From Lineus longissimus (Eukaryota > Nemertea > Pilidiophora > Heteronemertea > Lineidae), in the NCBI RefSeq assembly GCF_910592395.1, contig NC_088325.1, forward strand, positions 13,892,109 through 13,952,108: DNA of 60,000 nucleotides, read 5' to 3'. Positions within the stretch are counted from its first letter, which is position 1. Each line of letters begins with the position of its first letter. The translations under genes and the position numbers were made by a program. This document shows positions 1 to 11,400 of this stretch, one piece after another. The notes under the pieces are model-generated. The model saw only the letters and a program-made list of their open reading frames with translations. It had not been told where the DNA came from and did not search any database.

Positions 1-435
1 AGGTGTTGTTCAGCCAGCTAGTTTTATGTCATGCTGTGAGTACAAGCCAAGACAATTAGGTGTTGTTCAGCCAGCTAGTTTTATGTCATGCTGTGAGTAC
101 AAGCCAAGACAATTAGGTGTTGTTCAGCCAGCTAGTTTTATGTCATGCTGTGAGTACAAGCAAAGACAATTAGGTGTTGTTCAGCCAGCTAGTTTTATGT
201 CATGCTGTGAGTACAAGCCAAGACAATTAGGTGTTGTTCAGCCAGCTAGTTTTATGTCATGCTGTGAGTACAAGCCAAGACAATTAGGTGTTGTTCAGCC
301 AGCTAGTTTTATGTCATGCTGTGAGTACAAGCCAAGACAATTAGGTGTTGTTCAGCCAGCTAGTTTTATGTCATGCTGTGAGTACAAGCAAAGACAATTA
401 GGTGTTGTTCAGCCAGCTAGTTTTATGTCATGCTG
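1..435. repeat. 57-bp minisatellite, about 7.6 copies
   Basis: A 57-bp unit beginning AGGTGTTGTTCAGCC is repeated with almost no divergence; a few units differ by CCA to CAA in one triplet. The array runs off the left edge, so the copy number is a minimum. Because 57 is a multiple of three, one + frame stays open through the array as a 19-residue repeat, but the open frame has no splice connection to the downstream exons and I do not regard it as coding. Each unit contains GTGAGT, a consensus 5' splice-site hexamer. The array probably lies in an intron of the TTC3-like gene or just upstream of it. Confidence 0.93.
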
Positions 436-822
436 GTACCAAGTCATTATAGTATTGACCAGAGTTGACTTCATACCAGCCAGAGGTGGCCACCGGAGCC
501 AAATAAACCTAAACAAACAAGAATCGAAACAGCACATTATTGTTTATTGTGGCTCGCGATGGCTTACTCGGAGTGTGGCTGATACGAAGTTGCCTATATG
601 GCCAGGGCGTCCGATAAGATTCTACCCGGCAAAAGAAATTGTCAGAGTTTTGTCAGGGAGTTGTAAGACGGAGTGAGATTTGATTCAATGTTGATGAATG
701 TTCATCTGTACATTCTATTCTAAGCTTTTTATTGTACAGTTTTGAAATCTCCCAATAAGTCGTAGATAAAACACGACTTATTGTTTATTGTTGTCTTTAT
801 TCAACGGTCTGTTATTTTCTAG
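436..822 (+). other. intron sequence before the first visible TTC3-like exon
   Basis: No exon, RNA gene or repeat family is recognisable here. It ends with the acceptor TTTTCTAG at 815-822, directly before the first supported exon. The open frame that extends from the minisatellite to about 676 has no recognisable protein features. Confidence 0.5.
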
Positions 823-2462
823 AAAAACTGTTGAGAATGTCAAGAACACTGCAGACAAGGTGCAGAAGAAAAAGAAGATAGAAATTGAGGTTTGTAGAAA
901 TGACTTGATATTATTATGTGTACTGTCGGGGGATTTTGACGCGGGAAGCACCTAAACTGCCATGATTTTACAGATCATTATTTCGTTGATTCAGTTGATC
1001 CAAGTGATTGGAGAAAGAAGTTCTCCAAAATCCTTTCATGGGATAGATAAGTTGAATACGTATTTTGATATACAACTTTTCTGTTTTCAGAGTGATGATG
1101 ACATTCCTGCACTGGCGTCTGCAGAATCGTCGTCCGAGGATGACGACGTCACGATTCTCGACCGCGCTTCCGAGATCAAGCTCAATGATGAGTTGAAGGG
1201 TAGCAAGCCCCGGGATCATGATGAGTTTAGGATGCATGTAAGTCAGCAACTGATGGTATCGAAAAATGTCATATAACGCCGGAAGGTCCGACGCTTTTGA
1301 ATCAACAGCTGGAGAAAAACACTGAATTTGAATCCACACCTCGGACATTTCAGTGTCCTGTCTTTTCATATTCACTGGTTTGTTTCCAGCAGGAGCTCCA
1401 GATGGAAAGACGGAGGAGAACTGAGAAAGTCATCATTGAAGACAAGAAGAAAAAGGAGGCAGAAAGGCGTGAGAAGATCCCGGTGGGAATGATCAGGAAG
1501 GAGAAAGAGAAGGAGCGGGAACTGGCTGAGGCGAATAAGAAAGTGGCACCGGAGAAAAAGAAGGGGGTAGGTTGATCATATTATGAGTTTTATTGCAATA
1601 GGAGGTATATCTGTCTGAAGTACATTCGAACCTCCCGTAGTGGACACCGCTGTATCAAGGACACTAGTTTTGAACCCAAATTGATTCAGTTTGACCTCTG
1701 TATTCAAGTCGCCTCTCTATACAGGACACCACTTGTCATCCCTGATGGTGTCCTTGATAGAGAGGTTCTACTTTGTGCCCTTCCTTTTGTAGCCTTTGAA
1801 AACTGGGACGTGTGCAAATCCGGTGAAACTTCAGAAGAGTAGTCGCGTAAATGGAACAGACGCACTCCAGAGTGTCAAGAAGAAAGACATCGAGAAGTTG
1901 AAGAATCTGATGGGAATGGGAAGCCAGGCGTTGCTCACCTTGCGGAGTCGGAATGCCATTGACCACTATACAGAGGCACTGGACTTCATCATGAGCAAGA
2001 ATCTGACAGTAAGTTTGAACAATCTTTTGAGTCCCGATCTTGAGGTGGACGGCATTAGTTGATGGCCTGATGTTCAAAAATTTGTGACCCGCTCTACCAA
2101 AACTAGGCGCTTGTCGCATCTGAACTTGACAGGTTGATACGGACTTGTTGTTTATTTCCCTATTGTAGACCTTTTGTGAAATGTGACCAAATCAGTTTGT
2201 AATAGATTTCACAAAAGGTCTACGATAGGGAAATGAACAACAAGTCCGTATCAAGCTGTCAAGTTCAGATGCGACAAGCGCCTAGTTTTGGTAGAGCGAG
2301 TCACATTTTTGGTTTTCCACTCCACAAACAGGTTATTGCTAACAGCGACACTGTCCCTGATTGTTTCTCTGTGTCCTCTAGTATTTCAGTTTGGACATCC
2401 TTGACATGATGATACTGAAATATGCCCACGGGGTGGCACTCTTGGAAGCAGGCACGCTTCAG
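823..2462 (+). CDS. TTC3: TTC3-like exons 1-5 (charged linker, helical region)
   Basis: First five visible exons, encoding about 229 residues: a Lys-rich stretch, an acidic Ser/Asp/Glu segment (residues 23-45), and a Lys/Glu/Arg-rich helix likely to form a coiled coil (residues 72-130). A more ordered part follows, with Met-Gly-Met-Gly and alternating helices (residues 131-229), which may be the first TPR-like helices. The introns hold a diverged MITE copy (1621-1773) and a foldback element (2084-2304). Splicing is supported by phase-0 joins at every boundary from 1091 to 2462. The function of these linkers is not evident from sequence. Confidence 0.75.
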
Positions 2463-5400
2463 GTAAGTTACAGAACTTCATTACTGTAAACCCCTTTATT
2501 TTTTTTTTGTGATGGGAGTACAATCACAATTCACATACTTCAGTGGCCAGAATATGACTTTTTCAAAGTAACAAACAACACTTTTATCGTTTGCGTGCGA
2601 AAACATGACAAATATTGTTATGCCTGACTCGTCCAAGCTGAGCCAGGGGACACACCGCATGTGAAGACTAAGGGTTGATTATGTAACTGCTGAAACCGAT
2701 CTACCTTAGCTTCATGTTACATACATGTATATTTAGCATTAGCATTGACTGGAGTGGTAATTACCATGCATAACAAACGCAGTCATGAACTCATCATTTA
2801 TAGCTTATCACTTCCATATAGAGAAACAACATCCTCACTTACTGGTCATCATAGCAACAAAGAATTGAAGCCAATGGAAATAAAGTAGATATTTTACACC
2901 CTTGTCAGATTATTATGTATGCTATCGTAAATCCTGACATGCATTGTTATTTTTTCCAAATTATCGAATTTTTCAAAACTTGTCTGTTGCTTTATGTGAC
3001 CGTCTGGTTTTTCAGGGCAGTGTTTACGAATCTGTATGTGAGGATTGTCTTTCCTGTTGTTGTGGTGATCAGTTTGAACAGATTGTGTGGTGTCCATTTA
3101 TTGTAATACCTACATGTATGACGTTTCTGTGCGTGTGGGATACCTGGAACTCTCGAAATTCTGATGAATTATTTTCATGGGCGAATCAGGATGAGCAAAC
3201 AGTGTAAAGGCATTTTCAAACAGGAGGTTTTCCCAATTGTTGCCTTATCCAATGAATTTCAACATACATTTGTGTTGCAGCGCATCCTTGACGGTATAGC
3301 CGCGTTTGAAGCTCTCCTCAAAGACTACCCGAAACGGTCATTCCCATTGGCTTATCATGGTATTGGAAGAGGTTACATTAAACAGAATAGGTAGGTAAAT
3401 CAGAAAAGTGTATGCCGTTATATTTTAAAACTGAAAATCTTACTCAACCCCAGTCAACTTCAAACTTCTGTTTTCAGTGCTGCCAATTGCAATGAACTTA
3501 GGTTAGATGATGCCATTAAAAGGGACACTGACAAAGATTAGTTTCTTTCTTTATCCAGCTCAAAATTGATTCATTACCGAAGGAATTTGATTTGATGCCA
3601 TGAGTTTTCCACAATTTTCAGATATCACGATGCAATTGAGCACCTCGACCATGGCTTGGCCATCGTCAAGAAGAATCTGAACCTTACCGTGCTGACATGG
3701 CCAGGGAGCTGTGAGGTGATGAAAGAGACGCCACCAGGCATGATGAAGGAATCATTCGAAGATTTGCTCTACTTGTGCCGCTACCCGCCTCACCCGGATG
3801 CCGTGTGCTTCTATACGGACTGCCATGGCTTCTACAAGAAAGAGATCTACTTCACCGACCCAGACTTCCAGGTTAGAATTTACTTTTGAGGAATGAGTTT
3901 ACAATCCTCGATCATGGCAGGTTCATAATCAGGAGGTCAATGGTTCGACTCACTGAATGATTACCACTGTTATGCCTGTGTCCTTGAGCAAAACTCTCAA
4001 CCCAAAATTGCTTTTCCTTCGAGTGACTCAAAACTGAGGCCCCTTGTAACTGATGTCTATGCCAAGGCAAGCAAAACACTAATTGCCTTTATTGCCATAC
4101 TCATTATTTTTCAGGGCTTTGTTCGTACCGTCTGCTATGCCAAATGTATGATAGACTTTCACATCACCTGCTGGAAGAAGTTCCGTACGGCGGCCGAGGA
4201 CCGGCATTCGGAGAAAGATTACCTTGAGAGGCCGTGTTTTACTCCCGACTGCTATGCTTGTATCGTCAAGGTCCTCATATATGACAAGGATGGCTTGGCA
4301 AAGAAAGAGGTAATATATGGAAATATGTTATAAAGCTAGGGATTGACATAACTTTAGAGACTAAGGCCAGTTTTCTAAACAAGTTGAATTCCAACTCAAC
4401 TGGCCTTTACAATGAGTGCCTTAAAAATCTATTCCCAGGGATGTGATTTCCGCTTTTTAAAAGAGGTTTATTTCAACAACAAAATGGGAAGATCTTTGTC
4501 TCGGTACCCCAAAAATAAGCAGTTTTGAGGCATATTTTTGCAAGTAAGGGCAACAAATTGAGCCCAAATATTTCTATGCAAATAGCCCTGTTTATATTGA
4601 GTTTGTTTTACCTCGAAGATTACGAGTGAAATCGACCACCGTCATAAAAAAGGCGGGAACAAGCCGAAAGTAAGACGGGAATTAACAAACGAGAAGAAAA
4701 TAAAACGGAAAGAGGAGAAGAAAGCGCTCCGGATACAACGGAAAATGGAAGCCAAGGCAAGAGAAGAGGAGGAGCATGAAGAAGACATTCTCGAAGAGCT
4801 GGAGCGTCGGTTCGATGAGAGGCAGACTGAGGAGTCTGCATCAGGGACAACAGAGGATGTCGATAGTCGCAGTCATACAAGTGAGTGTTCCTACTTCAGA
4901 TTTTTTTCCCTTCTGACTTCCGAGTGTAGTTTGGATGGACTTTGTTGAAGATATGGTACTGATTGTTGTTCTCTTTTGCAGCAGGTGGGGGTGTCGCTGA
5001 AGAGGATCCTCTGCCCAAAGAGAAGGATATGATGGTCCTCAAGAAAGAACTGAGTCCCGGAGAAAAATACAAAGTCGTCACGGCAAAGAAGGTGAAGAGG
5101 AAGAAGAAGGACAAGACAAAAACAACGTTATCCCTGGATGAATTTGTTAATGTTGGGAGGGACAATGCACAGGAAGAGTAAGTAACCCCATAAAGTGGCG
5201 GTTTGGGGTTCCGCCCATCGGGACGAGCTGCGCTCACACTGGAGCCACATGGCCTTTTAGGAGTATCAACAAGGGGGAGAAAGGCACTTTAATGTTCACC
5301 TTCCCCTTTTCTTTGTCAGTGATGACTATTGCATGGCAAAACATTTCCTACTTCCAGCTGTCTCCTCTTGCTGCTAAAATTCTTTGATAGGCCCTGTTCT

Positions 5401-8400
5401 TCTTCTTGCAGTGATGATGAGTATGACCCTGACAAGCCATTTTCTGTCCCATCCCAACTACGGCCAGAGATCGAAGCGTTTGAGAACTGCCACTTTGGCA
5501 ATGGGGCTGGTGACTGTTCTGTTGCCCTCACCCCAGCTGAGGAGGAGATAGTAGCAAATCTTTACTCGTAAGTATTTCAAAGAGGTACACCGTTCGTAAT
5601 TACTGGTGGTCCAAGAAAATTTTGATCGAAATCATTAAAAGTCTGGTGATCTATTATGCTAAATGTGTTTTAGCGCTATTTCTAAGCTCAGTCTTTCTTG
5701 ATATCTAGGTTCTTTGAAGACCATCTGAAGGCCACAGGACCAGTCTATCTTCATGACCAGACCCTGGCACTTGTAATGGAGGATTTTCCACCAGAGGCAA
5801 AGGACGTTATACGCAAATACGATTCATTGTCAAACTTTCTGCTTCAAAATTTAAAATTTGCAATGATGGACGAACACTTGTGTCTTCTGAAGGATTCTGC
5901 CAAAGCGAAAAAAATGGCAGTGGAAAAAAGACAGCAAGGGACTATTAAGTATCAGTCTTATTCCCAAAGTGTTAGTGCAAATAGTGATGTGCCTGGTGGT
6001 CCAGTGATTCATAGCACAGGGACTTCATTGAATCCGACAGCCATGGAGTTTAGTCCATCAGGCACAGCTTTGAATTCAGACAATTCGGAAAGGACGCGTC
6101 ATGGTGATTTGTGTGATTTTGACTTGCCACTGGCGCCTCCTCTTGGAAAGACAAAACAGCGGAAATATTCAGAGGATGAGTTTCCGACGTTAGGTGACGG
6201 TGGAATGATTCACTCAGTTAGATCGGACAGTGCATCGCGAGCCTCGTTGTCAGATTCTCTGTCGTCGTCATGTGACGATATGAAAGGGGATGTGTTGGAC
6301 TCCAAAAGTGGTAATGGTGACTACCAGACTAGAGGTGGTGCTATGGAAGTGCCCCCTTTCCTATCTGGGCCGCCTGGGGCTGCAAAGAAAAAGCAGCCAC
6401 AAACTCCGCGTAGTGGTTCATTAGATAAGGTCCCGCCGTTCTTGTCGGGACCTCCTCTGGCACGGAATGCTGCTGGGTCACCCAGAATGGGGTCACCGAA
6501 GCGGGTGTCGCCAAGACCTCCGGAGAAAATGGAGCGTAAACGTAGTATTGCCGACGACTTCAAGCGTCAAGTTCTAGAAAAACTGCAAAAAGAGAAAATG
6601 GACTCGAGCAATGCTTTTGGCAGAGAGGATGACTTTGGTGTGGACGCTAGCAGTGAGATTCCGCCTTCGGCTTTTGGCAACAGGGAGGAGGACTTGGCTG
6701 AAACGTATCAGTCAGATTCAGAGAATAGTTTGGACGATTTAGACGGTGTTGACGACGTCGTCGTCAGGGCAACTGATACGCAGAAACTTGATGGTGAGGA
6801 CTATGATGCGAATTTGGACGCGGATTTGAATAAGACGTTTGAGAAGGCGGTGGGGAAAGGCCGTAGTGCGTCGAAGACGATCTTTGATCAGGCACCAGGG
6901 GTCTCTCATGATCCGTCAATGTACAGTTGGAATGTCAAGGAGATGAACATTGTGACAAGTCGTGCTCCTGGAGGTAACCAGAACAATATCAGAAAGCCTG
7001 AAAATGACTCTGATAGCCTCTCTCATAAAATGCAGTTGGCAAGAAAGGCATGGTCTACTGCTGATCAACCTGGAGCCGGAGAGTACTGCAGCTTCCCCTC
7101 TGTTCATGCTGGGCCTGGTTTCGGTGGCTCGCCTTTTGAAATCCCGACAAGTGCGTCATTCTCGAGAGAAACTGACACAAACACAGCGGACAAATTTAAC
7201 AGCAATATGGGATTAGATGACATAGACGATTCGAATATGCTTTATGAAATTTTGGATTCAAATGGGGATGATAAACATTTGGATAATTCTTCAAGACACA
7301 GTGATTCTTTTACATCAGATGTTAATATTTCCACGGAAAAAGATATTGACCAAATGGATGAGGATTTTGTGCACGAATTTTCATCTTCTGTCATGGACGG
7401 TTTGAAGCGTCATTCTGCTTTTGCGGATAATGGCAATCTCGCAGATTTGGTGCGCTCGACGATCGAGAAAGACTTACAGCGGTGCGCCGTATCGAAAGCC
7501 CTGAACTCGGCAATGGGGACTCATTTTAGCGGGAGTAATTCTGGGAGCACGGCCATCAACAAAGACTTCTTGCGCAAACCAGCTATCCTCTGTCGTAGCA
7601 TTGCTGTTCAGAGTGAACCATTGACTCGATGTCTCGAGCGTGAAGTTCAGACAGACCCGTATGAGCCGTACAAGTTGGAACGTGACGCCCTCCAACAGCA
7701 AGTTGGTGAACTAGACCAGATGTTGGCACAAATGAAGAATGTATGCAACCAGCAGAGACTGAGATATGGGGAGCTCAAGGATAGCTATGAGGTAACCTTT
7801 CTTTCAGAGATTGTTAATGAGTTTATCAAAGTTAAAGGGAACTGAAACCGCCAAGCCAGTTCGTATGACCTCGTTTTCATTTCCCGCGTATCGGGTGATC
7901 AGAACGAGGCATGAATGAAACATGGCGCCTAGCTGTCAATCATTGAGTGACGTCACTACTATGGAATTTACTACGAAAACTCATGAATGAAAGATCGCAT
8001 GACTCACGTGATTCTCACATGATTCTCAATAATAACAAATTGAACTGCGCATGCTCGGGCACTGGGGACGGAGCTACAAATCTGAACTCGAATAGGAAGT
8101 TGGAAGTTTGACTTTCTTGGGCGGTGAAAGTCGAAAAGTCGAATAAATCCAGTTCCCTAAGAGCTAATTCTTCTGACCATTTAGTGTGGAAATGTTGATG
8201 GTATGAGTGAGCCAAAGTGAAAGCTTAAGAGAGCGTGTTATGACTTGGAAACAAACAAGTTTGGAAATGTTATGATCATTTGATTGAAACCTTTCTCATT
8301 CTAGGATGCCAAGAAACACCTTGTTAACCTGAACAGTTTGAATAGTGAAAATGAACATGAAAAACTACAGCTGAAGCATGAGTGCCATAATGCCCAAGAG

Positions 8401-11400
8401 GAAATCAGGAGAATCAAAGAGCAGCTCCATCAATCACAAGCTCAGGAGCAGAGGTGGGTCTTCTGTGGCTCGAACTCTCAGCTCGCAGTAAAGCGGTCTC
8501 TGGTTCAAACTCCACAGTTGGTGTGAGATCTTAGGCAGGCCTCTTTGTCTATGTTGCCTTCCTCTTCCCAGATGTATAAATGAGTGCCGGTCTCAATCCT
8601 TAGGTTATGACGCTGAATGAGTAGCTCATCTGAGTTATGCTTCATGCGAGGACTTGCGTGTTAAGAGAATTTGTAGTTTGCCACCGGAAATCTTTCCACG
8701 GATTCAAAAGCTAAGCCCGTTTTTTGGGGATCAATAGATGGAATAGCAAACCTGAAGTAAAACCCAAGAAGGCATCGTAGTACTGCCACAACTTATAAAA
8801 AAGTAACTTCCATTTCAGCATTTTGATGCGTATGAACGAGCAGCAGCAGACGATGAATGATATAACACAACAGAAACAAGAAGAAGTTGAGAGAATGACC
8901 GCTGAACGCAACCTCCACATCAACATCATCAGACAGTTAGAGACAAACGTCCAGCAGACCGTAGCGACAGCAAGGGCTGCCGAGGTTGAACTTTTGGAAT
9001 TTAAACTTGACATTGGGATGCAGCTGATGGACAAACACATGAAGGACGCTGATCATTATTTCACCAACTTGCAGGCCGTCGTGAAGAAGTAAGTTTTGTC
9101 AAGTATTCCTCCTGAACTGGAGGTTTTTGCTGTCTCACCAACCACTGCCAGGGTGGAGCTAAAACGTGGGCGCCTTGCTGAGGTTTTGGCGAAATGACTG
9201 CTTGACCTGGGCCCAAAGACAACCTTCGCACAGCTTAGCAGTTGTCCCAAGCACAACTTAGGACACACAAATGTTGAAGAATGCAAACTGTCTGGTTTAT
9301 TTTAACCACAATCCAGGAAAAGAATGTTGTTCAAGTCTCATTGATGATTCAGAACACTTGAGCTATTTTCTCCCTTTTAGGTTTGAGGATGGAAACCATC
9401 CAATTCCCCAACAACTATTGACGTCTGTCGAACAGTGGCAGAAAACGAAGGACTTGATCCGTGAAACTGCGCAGAACTGCACGCAGTCTTTCCAGGAGCA
9501 AATACAGAGCGTGAAGGAAGGCACGATGCTTGCTTCACTACCAAAGTTGGATCTTCCTCGAGCTCCACCACCACCAGACCAGTTACCTCTTCATATAGTG
9601 AGTAAGGCTTGTGTGAGGAGATCTGGAAGGACCAGGCAGATTCGGTTAACAGGGTAATCCTTATGCCTGGACTTCTAACTCCAATACCAGACACGTAGCA
9701 GAATGTCAGAGTCAAATGAATAACATGTTTCGACTATGATACATGTAATTGAAACGAATCGCCACTCTTGTTACAAGTACAAATATCTTCGTTTTCTAGC
9801 TTCGTCCACCAATGGGCATCCAGTTCAATCCCGGGCAAGCCCCAGGTCAACAGCAGATGTCACCGACAGAACTTAGGAACAGCCCATCACCAACCACACA
9901 GCTGCTAGGACCTGTTCCACAATCTCTGCCATCTTTTGCACAAATGCCGAAACAGCCACCGGGAATGCAGGCTGGAGGTCGTCCAGGTGCGCCACCTGGT
10001 GGAAGGCCGCCTAATCAAGGACCTGTACCGTCTGGAAATCTTCAACAAGCTCAAGCGCAGCAGGAACAGAGTCCAACGACGTTATTCCCGCCACAGCTGA
10101 AGCCAACTGCGACTGTTAACCAAACAGGTACAACAGATCTCGGTTTTTCTTTTCATTCAAAGATGTAAAGCTACTTACCCAAGGCTATTTGTAAATAGGA
10201 TTGGTTGCTGAAATATACAGGATGTACTTGAGTTGCGTTTCACAGAAAGTCATGTCTCCTGCAGGTCAGATTTACAGAATGTCTCAAAATATTATGTTTT
10301 CTTCTTTAGGTGCGTATTCCTCCGCAGCGAAAGTCTTGTACAGGGATGCTGGTCTTAAGAGGCCACCAGGTTTCCAAGGTCCATCTGCTGGTCCACCGGG
10401 TATGGGTCTACCAAGTCAACCACCCCTTGGTGGTCCTGGAGCCGCTCAAGGACCCCCATCGCTGGCCCCTCCAAAGAAAACAGCTGCTCCAAAGAACAGT
10501 TTTGAGAAGATCATGGTCAATCTGGCTAAGATGTTCCCGAATTATAAGAGGTGAGGATTATTCCGAAATTCCTTTTTGCGGTCAAAAATATGACAGATAA
10601 TATCAAACTCTCACTCGGTACGGATTCCTTGAACAGCAAGAAATTTTTGAAAATGTTGATTTTTATCACAGGCAGAATTAGCTCCAGATATTTCGACTGA
10701 ACACTATGCTTTTGTCTTTTTCCAGACAACAATTGATGGGTTTTGTGCAGAAGTTACGGACAGTGCGAAGTGGTTCCCTGACTGGCATGACCCTGGATGA
10801 CATCATCTTTGAGGTTGCCAATATGATCCTCGAGAACAACCCTGGTGCCGTCTCTTCCGTCAAGGTGGTAAGGATTCGATTCTCTTTCTCTGTGCATGAA
10901 GTGCTCAGTTTTGATAAAATGGAAAAAATTTCAATGAAAGGGTGTTATCATCCAATGACAGCGCCTAATCCCAGTGAATAGTTCACCCACTGACACTTCA
11001 ACTCTACTTTATGTGTTTATTTCAGGGTCAGGGAGGTGCTTCAGGATTGGCGACCTTCAACGATAGTGGCTCATCATCTCCAAGCAGTGGCTTGGTACGT
11101 ATCAAGTGTCCGCAACTCCTGGCCTAGCATCAGCTGTAGACATGACGAAGTGCAAACTGATTCACTGAGTGGACTAACCATCTCTATACAGTGCTTGTGT
11201 ATCGCACATTGTCAACAGCACAAGCCTGTCACAACATGATCTCTGGAAAAGTGGAAAACAGTGGAAATCGTTTCTTCAAACAAACTTTGCTCGAGTCAAC
11301 CATTGAACCCAACAAACCATGTGTGTTTCTGGCTCTTCCTATGCTGTGCAAGCAAGCTAATCCAAGACAGGTGTTAACAAAGTGATTCATACTTGTCTCC

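Noticed and set aside
26-676. 216-codon open frame over the 57-bp array
   Set aside because: The period of 57 bp keeps the frame open; there is no splice link to downstream exons and no known domain.
3912-4080. Functional tRNA gene
   Set aside because: Only a B-box-like motif plus a SINE core is present; no complete cloverleaf.
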